Source of the DNA: Persephonella sp. IF05-L8
GTDB lineage: Bacteria > Aquificota > Aquificia > Aquificales > Hydrogenothermaceae
DNA: 64,000 nucleotides
Assembly: GCF_000703045.1 (NCBI RefSeq)
Contig: NZ_JNLJ01000001.1
Location: forward strand, 773,501 to 837,500
Reading direction: 5' to 3'
Under the pieces are notes generated by a model. That model saw only the letters and a program-made list of their open reading frames with translations, did no database searches and was not told where the DNA came from. The translations under genes and the position numbers were made by a program. Below are positions 27,031-35,900 of the stretch, piece by piece (position 1 is the stretch's first letter; each line of letters starts with the position of its first letter).

Positions 27031-27132
27031 CTATCCTATTCTTTCTAAGAATATATCAATAACATCTTTATTTATACAACAATTTGATATATAATTATTC
27101 TAATATAATTACGTATATAGGTGGAGAGTAGC

Positions 27133-27444
27133 ATGGAAGAAATAGTTTATGATGAAAAAGAAAGATGGAAAGATGAGGAATTTTTAGAAGAAAACGCAGA
27201 GCTTTTAAAAGCCCTGGCACATCCAAACAGACTTAAAATTATAGGATTTTTAAGCTCCGGTAAAAAATGTGTAAAACATATCTGGGAGGCACTGGATTTA
27301 CCACAGCCAAATGTATCTCAGCACTTGTCTGTTTTGAGAAATAAGGGTATATTAGGATATAAAAGACAGGGCTCTATCGTTTGTTATTACATAAAAAACA
27401 AAAAAGCTCTGGAAATATATAAGCTACTACTAAAGGAGGATTAA
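27133..27444 (+). CDS. ArsR-family transcriptional regulator
   Basis: 103 aa winged-helix repressor. ALAHPNRLKIIGFL starts the ArsR fold, the recognition helix region is PQPNVSQHLSVLRNKGIL and the wing is GYKRQGSIVCYYI. There are two cysteines, one at the start of helix 3 (KKCVKHIW) and one in the wing (IVCYYI); the classical ELCVCDL metal box is not present, so a thiol or sulfide-type signal is as likely as a metal. I use ATG 27133; an in-frame GTG at 27121 lies in the ribosome-binding site. Three bases separate it from trxA. Confidence 0.9.
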   Translation: MEEIVYDEKERWKDEEFLEENAELLKALAHPNRLKIIGFLSSGKKCVKHIWEALDLPQPNVSQHLSVLRNKGILGYKRQGSIVCYYIKNKKALEIYKLLLKED

Positions 27445-27447
27445 AAT

Positions 27448-27765
27448 ATGGCAGGTAAAGTATGCATAGTAAATGAGTCAAACTGGGAACAGGAAGTTTT
27501 AAATTCTGATTTGCCAGTGTTAGTTGATTTCTGGGCACCATGGTGTGGACCATGTAGATTAATTGCACCTATAATTGAGGAATTAGCTGAAGAATTAGAA
27601 GGAAAAGCTAAGATTTGTAAACTCAATACAGATGAAAATCCAAATATAGCCATGAGATATGGTATTAGAGCAATACCTACAATCATGGTGTTTAAAAATG
27701 GACAGGTTGTTGATACAAAAGTGGGAGTTCAGCCTAAAGAAGTTCTCAAAAGCCTTCTTGTATAA
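27448..27765 (+). CDS. trxA: Thioredoxin
   Basis: 105 aa cytosolic thioredoxin with the active site WAPWCGPCR (Cys33, Cys36), the cis-proline loop RAIPTIMVF and the [12 protein letters not shown] turn. It supplies electrons to reductases; the assimilatory APS reductase in this window (57645-58373) is a plausible client. The gene follows an ArsR regulator by three bases, suggesting redox- or ligand-controlled expression, and precedes lpxA. Confidence 0.96.
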   Translation: MAGKVCIVNESNWEQEVLNSDLPVLVDFWAPWCGPCRLIAPIIEELAEELEGKAKICKLNTDENPNIAMRYGIRAIPTIMVFKNGQVVDTKVGVQPKEVLKSLLV

Positions 27766-27774
27766 GGTGGTTAA

Positions 27775-28575
27775 GTGAGCGTAGAAATACATCCAACGGC
27801 AATTGTTTCAGATAAAGCTCAGTTAGGGGTCAACGTCAAAGTTGGCCCCTTTTCCATTATTGAAGACCATGTGAAAATCGGAGATAACACAGAAATATCT
27901 TCAAATGTAAAAATCAAAAATTTCACCACAATCGGTGAAAATTGTAATATTTCAGAGGGAGTTGTCATAGGAGGTATCCCCCAGCATCTTGGTTTCAAAG
28001 GTGAAGAAACCTATGTTGAAATAGGTAATAACGTAACTATTAGAGAATATACAACTATTCACAGAGGAACTTCCTTTGATGATGGAATAACAAGAATTGG
28101 GGATAATACCTATCTTATGGCTTATGTCCATATCGCCCATGATTGCAAAGTTGGTCATGATACAATCCTTGCCAATGCTGTAACCCTTGCAGGACATGTA
28201 AAAATTGGAAACTATGTTTTCATAGGTGGGTTAACCCCTATCCACCAATTTTGCAGAATTGGGGATTATGCAATGGTAGGTGGTGCATCGGCGGTAGATA
28301 AAGATATTCCACCATTTACCAGAGCTTCAAAAAACCACGCAATGCTGTACGGATTAAATCTGGTTGGGCTCAAAAGAAGAGGTTTTACACCTGAACAGAT
28401 TAAGCTTATAAAGGAAGCTTATAGAATTATATTTAGAACAGCACCAACACTGGAAGAAGGTATCAAAGAAGTAGAACAGAAACTTCCCCAAACCCCAGAA
28501 ATAAAAATGCTGATTGATTTTATCAAAACCTCAAAAAGAGGAATAGCTCCAGAGGCTTCAAAGAAAAAAAGATGA
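27775..28575 (+). CDS. lpxA: UDP-N-acetylglucosamine acyltransferase
   Basis: First committed step of lipid A synthesis. The 266 aa protein is a left-handed beta helix of hexapeptide repeats (from HPTAIVSDKAQLG on) with the LpxA blocks GGIPQHLGFKGEET, YLMAYVHIAHDCKVG (catalytic His) and the C-terminal helical domain starting GFTPEQIKLIKEAYRI. Start is GTG 27775 behind AAGGTGG. It overlaps lpxI by four bases. Confidence 0.96.
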   Translation: MSVEIHPTAIVSDKAQLGVNVKVGPFSIIEDHVKIGDNTEISSNVKIKNFTTIGENCNISEGVVIGGIPQHLGFKGEETYVEIGNNVTIREYTTIHRGTSFDDGITRIGDNTYLMAYVHIAHDCKVGHDTILANAVTLAGHVKIGNYVFIGGLTPIHQFCRIGDYAMVGGASAVDKDIPPFTRASKNHAMLYGLNLVGLKRRGFTPEQIKLIKEAYRIIFRTAPTLEEGIKEVEQKLPQTPEIKMLIDFIKTSKRGIAPEASKKKR

Positions 28576-29387
28576 ATAAAATAGGTCTTATAGCTGGTGC
28601 AGGAGAGCTTCCTGTAGCATTCGCAAAATCAGCCGTTCAAAAAGAAAAACCTCTAAAAATATATGCAATCAAAGGTATTACAGACAAAAAAATCCAGAAT
28701 ATAGCTCCAACTGTATGGTTAAATCTTGGAGAAGCTCAGAAACTAATAGATAGTATGAAACAAGACCACATTACTGATGTGGTTATGTTAGGAAAGATAG
28801 AACATTTTCATCTCCTAAAATCTATACACAGATTTGATAAAAGGGCAAGAAGTTTTTTTAACCAGCTAATAGATAAAAGAGCAAAATCAATTCTTGAGGC
28901 AGTTTTAAATGAGCTTCAAAAAGAAGGATTTAATCCAATTGACCCAACACCATACTTATCCTCTCTTTTGGTTCCAGAGGGTTTGATTGCAGGAAAATAT
29001 CCAGAAGAGCATTTTATAGAAGATGCAAAATTTGGTTTAAAAATAGCAAAAGAAGTGGCAGAGCTTGATATTGGCCAGACGGTTGTTGTTAAAGACAAAA
29101 TAGTAGTTGCAGTAGAAGGACTTGAAGGAACAGACAAATGCATAATAAGAGGTGGAGAGTTAGCAGGAGAATACACAGTTGTCTGTAAAGTCGCCAGAAA
29201 AAACCAGAATATGAGGTATGACGTTCCTGTTATTGGAACCCAAACCCTTAAATCTATGAAAAAAGCCAAGGCAAAACTACTTGCTGTAGAAGCAGGAAAA
29301 ACATTTTTAGTGGAAAAGGAAGAATTCAAAAAATTAGCCCAAAAATACAATATTTCCATTATAGGTTTTGATTTATCAAATATTTAG
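28572..29387 (+). CDS. lpxI: UDP-2,3-diacylglucosamine pyrophosphatase
   Basis: LpxI-type enzyme cleaving UDP-2,3-diacylglucosamine to lipid X; an alternative to LpxH. The 271 aa protein starts IGLIAGAGELPVAFA, then has VVMLGKIEHFHLL and the C-terminal DUF1009 domain with DIGQTVVVKDKIVVAVEGLEGTD and VARKNQNMRYDVPVIG. Overlaps lpxA (ATGA), as in many lpxA-lpxI operons. Confidence 0.94.
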   Translation: MNKIGLIAGAGELPVAFAKSAVQKEKPLKIYAIKGITDKKIQNIAPTVWLNLGEAQKLIDSMKQDHITDVVMLGKIEHFHLLKSIHRFDKRARSFFNQLIDKRAKSILEAVLNELQKEGFNPIDPTPYLSSLLVPEGLIAGKYPEEHFIEDAKFGLKIAKEVAELDIGQTVVVKDKIVVAVEGLEGTDKCIIRGGELAGEYTVVCKVARKNQNMRYDVPVIGTQTLKSMKKAKAKLLAVEAGKTFLVEKEEFKKLAQKYNISIIGFDLSNI

Positions 29388-29416
29388 CTTTATCCCCATT
29401 AATCCGAAAAATTTTT

Positions 29417-29971
29417 ATGGCTCAAAAACTTTCAGAAACAGCTTATATTAGGGAGATTTCTACATATATAAAACAAGCAACAGGATTTAATATTAATCTA
29501 TCAGCCGCTGATAAACAAATTTTAAAAGAGTGCATAAGAAAAGAAATACCAGTTGAAGCTCTAAAAGAACTTATTAGAAAAGAAGCTTCCCGCTATCCAC
29601 CAGAAAAAAGAAAAAAAATGAATTTATCCTTTTTAAGAGAATATATTAAAAAACCTGTTAAACCCAAAGAAAAAGCAGCTAAAACTACTGTAAATGTTCC
29701 ACAAAGAAACTGGCAAGAAGTGATTTATAAATTAAATATTCCTGAGGAAGTATTGAATACAAAAGATATCCCAGAAGATTTGCAAGAAATAGCTATAGAA
29801 ACAAAAATCATTAATTATCTTTGGAAGAATATGCCAGCTAAAGAAAAGAAAGCTCTCCAACAAAAAGCTATAGAAAAACTTAAAAAAGAGTTTATATTGA
29901 CAAATATAGAGGTAGAAAAGGTTCTAAAATCAATAATCAGACAGCTAATAAAAGAAAAATACAATATCTAA
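29417..29971 (+). CDS. Hypothetical helical basic protein
   Basis: Not recognised. 184 aa, strongly helical and lysine-rich, without signal peptide or membrane segment. Two helical parts (about 1-75 and 97-184) are joined by a Pro/Lys-rich linker (KKPVKPKEKAAKTTVNVPQ). It follows lpxI by 29 bases with a weak ribosome-binding site. Codon use resembles its neighbours. Nucleic acid binding is possible from the charge, but nothing more can be said. Confidence 0.7.
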   Translation: MAQKLSETAYIREISTYIKQATGFNINLSAADKQILKECIRKEIPVEALKELIRKEASRYPPEKRKKMNLSFLREYIKKPVKPKEKAAKTTVNVPQRNWQEVIYKLNIPEEVLNTKDIPEDLQEIAIETKIINYLWKNMPAKEKKALQQKAIEKLKKEFILTNIEVEKVLKSIIRQLIKEKYNI

Positions 29972-29983
29972 AGGAGAGCGGCC

Positions 29984-30301
29984 ATGAGAAAAATAGAAAA
30001 CATTCCAGAATTTGTGAAAGAACTTGTAAAAAAAGAATATCCAGATGTTCAAAATGGCTGTGTAATGGTTTATCAACTTGGAAAGGAACATATGTTAATT
30101 GAGGTTTTTGATGAAAATGATAACAAAGCTGGAGAGATAATTATTAATCTTAAAACAGAGAAAATATACAAAGACGGTAAAGGTTATTCTATAAAAATAG
30201 AAGGAACTCCCAAGGGAATGATTAGATATTTCCTTGAGGAAGGGGGAAGAAAATTAGACGGAAAAGCAGAAAGCCTATATCCCTGTCTGCCAATTTCATA
30301 A
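29984..30301 (+). CDS. Hypothetical protein
   Basis: Not recognised. 105 aa, soluble, with alternating strand-like segments in the centre (ENDNKAGEIIINLKTEKIY) and an FLEEGGRKL turn near the C-terminus. A GGAGAG ribosome-binding site precedes ATG 29984. It lies 12 bases after the previous hypothetical gene and ends 15 bases before tRNA-Leu. Confidence 0.7.
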   Translation: MRKIENIPEFVKELVKKEYPDVQNGCVMVYQLGKEHMLIEVFDENDNKAGEIIINLKTEKIYKDGKGYSIKIEGTPKGMIRYFLEEGGRKLDGKAESLYPCLPIS

Positions 30302-30316
30302 TATAATAATGTTAAA

Positions 30317-30400
30317 GCCCGAGTGGCGGAATTGGCAGACGCGGGGGACTCAAAATCCCCTGCCCGCAAGGGCGTGCGGGTTCGACTCCCGCCTCGGGCA
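30317..30400 (+). tRNA. tRNA-Leu (anticodon CAA)
   Basis: Acceptor GCCCGAG/CTCGGGC, class II variable arm (CCCGCAAGGGC-type), anticodon stem GGGGA/TCCCC with loop CTCAAAA, T arm GCGGGTTCGACTCCCGC. CCA is not encoded. Confidence 0.95.
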
Positions 30401-30522
30401 TTAAAAAAAAACTTCAGTAAATCTTTGATTTAAGCCTATCAAATGTACAGTAGGTTGTCTATGGGAAGTTGTTAATATTTTTACTGGTAGGTGTTCACCA
30501 TGTACTGAACCGATACAAGGTC

Positions 30523-30551
30523 TTGACATATTTCTAAATTTGTTCTAAATT
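30523..30551 (+). promoter_or_regulatory. Promoter for the Lys-Glu-Val tRNA cluster
   Basis: TTGACA, 17-base spacer, TAAATT, ending 17 bases before tRNA-Lys. The other 120 bases between tRNA-Leu and this promoter show nothing I recognise. Confidence 0.6.
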
Positions 30552-30568
30552 ATTGTTCCTTTTTGAGT

Positions 30569-30644
30569 GAGCCGCTAGCTCAGTCGGTAGAGCACCGGTC
30601 TTTTAAACCGGTGGTCCTGGGTTCGACCCCCAGGCGGCTCACCA
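30569..30644 (+). tRNA. tRNA-Lys (anticodon TTT)
   Basis: Acceptor GAGCCGC/GCGGCTC, D arm GCTC-AGTCGGTA-GAGC, anticodon stem CCGGT/ACCGG with loop CTTTTAA, T arm CTGGGTTCGACCCCCAG. CCA is encoded (30642-30644), unlike its neighbours. Confidence 0.96.
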
Positions 30645-30648
30645 TGAC

Positions 30649-30723
<75 letters not shown>

Positions 30724-30737
30724 TCCATTTTTTCAAA

Positions 30738-30811
30738 GGTCGGTTAGCTCAGATGGCTAGAGCGCCTGCCCGACACGCAGGAGGTCGGAGGTTCGAATCC
30801 TCCACCGACCA
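30738..30811 (+). tRNA. tRNA-Val (anticodon GAC), with C at position 33
   Basis: Acceptor GGTCGGT/ACCGACC, D arm GCTC/GAGC, anticodon stem CCTGC/GCAGG, loop CCGACAC, T arm GGAGGTTCGAATCCTCC. The anticodon reads GAC (Val). Position 33, nearly always T, is C here. CCA is not encoded. Confidence 0.92.
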
Positions 30812-30907
30812 TTCCCTCTAAAGTCTATATCTCTAATCTGTATTGAAAATTCCTGCCACCCTCCTATCTTTATAAGAAAAAGAGAATATAATCAAGGAGG
30901 GTTCATC

Positions 30908-31294
30908 ATGAGGGTATACATTAGAGAGGAAAACGATAGATATATCTTGCTGAATGCTGTTTCTAATGAAAAAATAGCTGAATTTTCTGATATTGCAGAG
31001 GCTGTAAAATATGCTCTTGATAATGGATATCAGCTTCCTTTAAGGTCTGTGGATGGGGAATTTGTTACAGATAAAAAAGGTAATCCTGTGTACATAGATG
31101 AGAAAGGAATTCTTGAGCTTGCAGATGGAACTCTTCTTGAAGGATGTAGATTGTGTCCAAGATGTGGATGGATTGCATACTGGGAAGAAGTTCTTGATGA
31201 GGATAAGGAACCCAGAGAGTGTTTTGTATGTCCCCATTGTGGATATATATTTGAGTGTACTCCTGAAGTAGAAGATATAGGGGAAGGGGATTAA
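30908..31294 (+). CDS. Hypothetical protein with a C-terminal zinc ribbon
   Basis: 128 aa soluble acidic protein. The N-terminal part (1-75) has two short repeats ending DKKGNPVYIDEKGIL; the C-terminal part has CRLCPRCGW and CFVCPHCGY, two CxxC knuckles that should bind zinc as a rubredoxin-like ribbon. Function unknown; it could contact nucleic acid or another protein. AAGGAGG lies before ATG 30908. It ends at a strong hairpin shared with the convergent tatA operon. Confidence 0.78.
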   Translation: MRVYIREENDRYILLNAVSNEKIAEFSDIAEAVKYALDNGYQLPLRSVDGEFVTDKKGNPVYIDEKGILELADGTLLEGCRLCPRCGWIAYWEEVLDEDKEPRECFVCPHCGYIFECTPEVEDIGEGD

Positions 31295-31302
31295 TCCCCT
31301 AT
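31277..31302. terminator. Bidirectional hairpin between convergent genes
   Basis: ATAGGGG and CCCCTAT can pair around an inner perfect palindrome GGGGATTAATCCCC (31286-31299). It overlaps the stop of the zinc-ribbon gene and lies 5 bases from the tatA stop, so it can serve both strands. Confidence 0.55.
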
Positions 31303-31307
31303 CCTTC

Positions 31308-31550
31308 TCAGGCTTCTGCTTTTTCTTTTTCAGTAGCCTCTACTTTTTTATTTTCTTTTATATCAGGTTCAAGTTCTTTAGTTTTAACTATTTTTTCTTC
31401 TTTTTCTTCTTCTCCACTGAGGGAATTTTTGAAACTTCTTATACCTTCTCCAAGACCTTTTCCTATCTCAGGGAGTTTTTTTGCTCCGAATAGCAAGAGA
31501 AGTATTCCAAATATAAGTAAAAGTTCAGGAATTCCAATACCACCAAACAT
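31308..31550 (-). CDS. tatA: Twin-arginine translocase TatA/E subunit
   Basis: 80 aa: a short periplasmic N-terminus (MFGGIGIPE), one membrane helix (LLLIFGILLLLFGA), the amphipathic helix KKLPEIGKGLGEGIRSFKNSL and a charged tail. This is a standard TatA, forming the pore for folded proteins with twin-arginine signals. It is the last gene of a three-gene minus-strand run (esterase, redoxin, tatA). No tatC is in the window. Confidence 0.94.
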   Translation of the reverse strand: MFGGIGIPELLLIFGILLLLFGAKKLPEIGKGLGEGIRSFKNSLSGEEEKEEKIVKTKELEPDIKENKKVEATEKEKAEA

Positions 31551-31562
31551 GAGATATCCTCC

Positions 31563-32054
31563 TTACATTCCTTTCAATTTTTTAATAGCGTTAATTATAT
31601 CATCAATAGACTTTTCAATTCTTTTAGGCTCCCAGACATATACTATTCTACCTTGGGGATTAATAAGATATGCTGTACTTACTATTTTTTCTTTTTCTAT
31701 GCCGTGAACATTTATTTTTTCATATACACCGTAGCCTTTAATTGTTTCCATTGTAGGGTCACTGAGCATAAGGAACTTTATTCCATGTTCATGTTTAAAT
31801 TTTTTATGTTCTTGTATAGGGTCTTTATCAATCAAAACAGGAATAACATCGTATTCTATTAATTTTTCAAGATTTTCTTTTAGAGGACATCCACTTCTAT
31901 CGCATCTATTTTTTTCTTCTGTTGAAGTAAAGTACAGAAGTATATATTTGTTTTCCCCTAATAAATCACTAAGACTTATTTTTTTTCCTTCTGCTTCATA
32001 GAGGTGGAAATCGGGTGCTACCTCTCCTACTTTTTTTAATTTGTCTTTAGCCAT
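31563..32054 (-). CDS. Redoxin / peroxiredoxin-like thioredoxin-fold protein
   Basis: 163 aa AhpC/TSA-Redoxin family protein: VGEVAPDFHLYEAEGKKISL, then YILLYFTSTEEKNRCDRSGCPLKE, where peroxiredoxins of the Bcp type have their catalytic cysteine. The usual PxxxTxxC motif is altered (TSTEEKNRC), so peroxidase activity is uncertain. Cysteines at RC and GC are 5 apart. No signal peptide, so cytosolic. It overlaps the esterase gene by 8 bases. Confidence 0.82.
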   Translation of the reverse strand: MAKDKLKKVGEVAPDFHLYEAEGKKISLSDLLGENKYILLYFTSTEEKNRCDRSGCPLKENLEKLIEYDVIPVLIDKDPIQEHKKFKHEHGIKFLMLSDPTMETIKGYGVYEKINVHGIEKEKIVSTAYLINPQGRIVYVWEPKRIEKSIDDIINAIKKLKGM

Positions 32055-32625
32055 AGCGAACCTCCTTTTTACTTCTTAAATCTTCCAGTAGTTCATCCAT
32101 ATGTTGAAATCTGTGATTTCCACCTTTAAAGATTTTTACGTAAAATCCTTTAAAATATTGTGCTGTTTTTCTACTATCCAGAAGTTCATCATCCTCGTCA
32201 AGATAAATATACAGTTTATCCTTAATTTTTTGTAGTTCTGTGATGGGAATTTCTATTTTCTTTAAAAAATTTAGATATTCCTCCTTAAAATAATATTCTT
32301 CATCTGTCTTGTAATTTTTTTGTTTCCCTATTTGAGACTTTAAGTCTTCTGATGGTTTTATAGAAGGGTTTATTATTACGCCTGGAATATCAAATTTGTA
32401 AGATAGATATAGAGTGTAAGCTCCTCCTAATGATGTTCCTATTAGGAGTAAAGGCTCTTCATTTTTTAGATTTCTTATTAAATACTCCAGAAGGGATATG
32501 GCTTTTTCAGGATTGTAAGGAAGGTTTATTGATAGGACATTTTCATCACCGAAGTGTTCTTTAAGTTTGTTTACTTTATCTCCATAACCTGCTGAATTAA
32601 ATCCGTGGATATAAATAATTTTCAC
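32047..32625 (-). CDS. YqiA-like alpha/beta hydrolase (esterase)
   Basis: 192 aa small hydrolase of the UPF0227/YqiA type. IIYIHGFNSAG gives the oxyanion region, LLIGTSLGGAYTLYL the nucleophile elbow (Gly-Thr-Ser-Leu-Gly), LDEDDELLDSRKTAQ the acid region and GGNHRFQHMDEL the catalytic His. Substrate unknown; family members act on short acyl esters. First gene of the operon with the redoxin and tatA. Confidence 0.83.
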   Translation of the reverse strand: MKIIYIHGFNSAGYGDKVNKLKEHFGDENVLSINLPYNPEKAISLLEYLIRNLKNEEPLLLIGTSLGGAYTLYLSYKFDIPGVIINPSIKPSEDLKSQIGKQKNYKTDEEYYFKEEYLNFLKKIEIPITELQKIKDKLYIYLDEDDELLDSRKTAQYFKGFYVKIFKGGNHRFQHMDELLEDLRSKKEVRYG

Positions 32626-32954
32626 GATTTTAACCCTTATAAAGATTTATTCTTAAACATATATTAGTTTATTAAAGCTCATAATACAAGGTGTTTAAAG
32701 ATTTAATTGTATCTATGATATAAACATATCTTGATTTTACCTTTATTTATAATCTGTTTCTTCTAAAAGTTAAAATTAAATATATGCATAAGTATTTGAA
32801 AAACAAAAGAAAATTTGCTTAATGGTAATAACTACTATTGATAAAACTGTTTTTTTGGAAATATTAATAGTATTATGTTTAGTATCAATATTCTTAATAT
32901 TATGCTTGTTGTTATTTGTTATTCTTTATTGAAATTTAGATATGGGGGAGCTGT
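32626..32954. other. AT-rich gap before ccsBA
   Basis: About 330 bases between divergent genes, mostly AT-rich. No clear sigma-70 pair stands out among the many AT tracts, though promoters for both sides must lie here or nearby. The only coding-like item is a 36-codon hydrophobic ORF at 32822-32932. Confidence 0.5.
32822..32932 (+). CDS. Possible 36-residue single-helix membrane peptide
   Basis: ATG to TGA encodes 36 residues: a short polar start (MVITTIDKT) and one long hydrophobic helix (FLEILIVLCLVSIFLILCLL and onward). It ends 22 bases before the ccsBA start. The ribosome-binding site is weak, so it may be chance, but uninterrupted hydrophobic coding in this position could be a small subunit or leader peptide for CcsBA. 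Confidence 0.3.
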   Translation: MVITTIDKTVFLEILIVLCLVSIFLILCLLLFVILY

Positions 32955-35900
32955 ATGAGTGTGATAAGAACGGTGATAGAACTTATTTTTTCACTGAAAA
33001 CTACTGTTGTCTTATTCCTAATATTTGGGGCTGTTATTGGTGTAGCTACATTTATAGAAAATGATTTTGGTAGAGAGACATCCTATGCTCTTATATACGG
33101 TTCTAAATGGTTTGAGGTTTTACTTACCTTAATGACTATTAACTTAATAGGAAATATCTTTGTATATAAAATGTGGCAACCAAAAAAATTACCCCTTTTT
33201 ATTTTCCATCTCTCATTTGTCATTATTTTTATTGGTGCTGCAATTACCAGATATTTTGGATACGAAGGAATGATGCATATTAGAGAAAAACAAGAACAAA
33301 ACAAAATCTTTTCCCGAGACCCTTTCTTACAAATAACAGCCAAGAAAAATGGAAAAGAATTTAAACTTGAAAAACCTCTTTTGTTATCTGCTCTCCCTGT
33401 ATGGAATGTTAATAATTTTGAGGAAAATTTAGATATTGAAGGGAAAATTCTTACAGTAAAATACAAAAATTTTATTAAAGGAGTTACTACCGAAATTAGA
33501 GAAGACCCTAATGGAGAGCCGATAATTACCCTTCGTGCCTCAGCAGGTATGGATAGTATTGATTTAACCTTAAAGGAAGGCTCCTTTGAAGATTTAGGAA
33601 GTTTCGTATTTATCTTTTCAAATCCTAATAAATTTAATGAAAGATTAGAAGGAAAGGATTTTGTATTTTTCTTTATAAAAAATGGTAAGTTTTATCTCCT
33701 TTCTAATTTACCTATTAACTGGATGAAAATGGCCGATAGGTCGCAAGGAAGTATAAAGGCAGGAGATGAAGCTCCTTTAGAAAAAGGAAAACTTTATTCT
33801 GTAGCAGGACTGAACTTTGTTATCAAAGACGCACTCCTCAAAGGAAAAGAGGTTATTGTTCCTCTTCCCCGTTCTAAAGATATTTATAAAAATTCGTCTG
33901 TATGGTTAGCTCTTTTTGTTGAAGTTGAATATGACGGGGAGAAAAGAGAAGTAGCTCTTTTAGGTAGAGGAGGAAGTACTCCTGGAATTCCTCAAAAATT
34001 AAATATAAAGGATATTGAGCTGGAGCTTGAATGGGGGGCAAAAGTAATAACTTTACCTTTTAGTTTATATCTTAAAGATTTTGTGATGAGAAAGTACCCT
34101 GGTTCAAATAAACCTTCTTCTTATGAAAGTCATGTTATAGTCAAAGACCCTGTGAATAAAAAAGAGTTTGAATATAATATCCACATGAACCATCCTCTTG
34201 TTTATGGAGGATATAAATTCTTCCAATCATCTTATGACCCTGATGAATTAGGAACAATTCTATCTGTCAATCATGACCCAGGGGTAATACCAACTTACAT
34301 AGGTTATGGTCTTATGATGATAGGTTTATTGCTAAACCTTCTTAATCCTTTCAGTAGATTTGGGAGGACTTTAAAAATGCTCAATAAAGACACCAAAAAT
34401 ATAGTTCTCATAATAATAGCTCTACTTAGCTTTTCTTATAATTCTATTGCTTATCCTGGTATGGAAAAAGGTAATTCCAATCAGACAATTCCCCAAAAAC
34501 CACGTATGGAAGACATTATTAAGACTGTAAAGAAGATAGATAAAAACCATGCAGAAAAATTTGGAAGTTTGGCTGTCCAAGGAGGAGAAGGTAGGATAAA
34601 ACCTGTAGATACTCTGGCTATAGATGTCGTAAATAAAGTTCATGGAGGACCTTCTGTATTAGGGTTAACTCACAATCAGGTTTTATTAGGGATGTTCCTT
34701 ATGCCAGGACCCTGGCAATATGTAAAGATGATAAAGGTCAAACATCCTGCAATAAAGAAAATGCTTGGAATTCCTATGGAAGATAAATATTTTGCATTTA
34801 TAGATGCATACGATGAGAAAGGAATGTATAAACTTGCCAATGCTGTAGAAGCTGCAAGGAGAAAAGACCCTTCCCAGCGAAATCAGTTTGATAAAGAGAT
34901 ATTAAAGATAGATGAAAAACTTTATATCTGTTATCTTGCTTTTACCGGTGAAATTTTAAGATTATTCCCTAAAGAGAATGACCCTAATAATACTTGGTAT
35001 GGTCCACGTGATGCTCTCAAAATATTCCCTGAAAAACAAAGGGAAGAAGTGGCAACTATACTGTCAAAATATATACACGGAGTGCAAAAAGGTTTACAGG
35101 AAGGTAATTGGGAAGCCGCGAACTTAGCAATTGAAGATATCAAAGATTTTCAAAAGAGATATGGGTATAAAGTACTCCCATCTGAAACAAGATTAAAAGC
35201 TGAAATTTTGTATAACAGACTTCTGGTATTTGAAAGATTAACTCCTTTTTATTTTCTTATAGGTTTATTATCTATAATACTAATTTTTGTAAAGATATTT
35301 AAACCAAAAGCTAATGTTGACAGATTTGGTAAATTTATAGTTATTCTTCTGATAATTGCTTTTCTTATACACACAGCAGGTCTCGGACTTAGATGGTACG
35401 TTGCTGGACATGCTCCATGGACTGATGCTTATGAGTCTATGCTATTTATATCATGGGCTGTGGCTTTAGCAGGTATAGTTTTTGCAAGAAAATCCCTTTT
35501 TGTTCTGGCATCTGTTGGAATGTTTGCAGGTGTTTTCCTTTTTGCAGCCCATCTTGGATGGCTTGACCCTCAAATTACCACTATTGTTCCTGTATTGAAA
35601 TCTTACTGGCTTCTTATCCATGTGTCTGTATTAACTGCAAGCTATGGATTTTTAGGATTATCTGCAATACTGGGTCTTATATCTCTTATATTCTTTGCAA
35701 TAAAATATGAAAAACTTCTTGGACGGGAAAGGGTATTAAATCTGGAGAGCGGGATAAAAGAAGCAACAAAAATATCTGAGCTTTCTCTGATTATTGGATT
35801 ATCTCTTATCATATCAGGTAACTTTTTAGGAGCTATTTGGGCAAATGAAAGTTGGGGAAGATACTGGGGTTGGGACCCTAAAGAAACCTGGACAGCTGTT

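Noticed and set aside
27060-27132. Possible ArsR operator in AT-rich imperfect repeats
   Set aside because: Symmetry is weak and indistinguishable from general AT richness.
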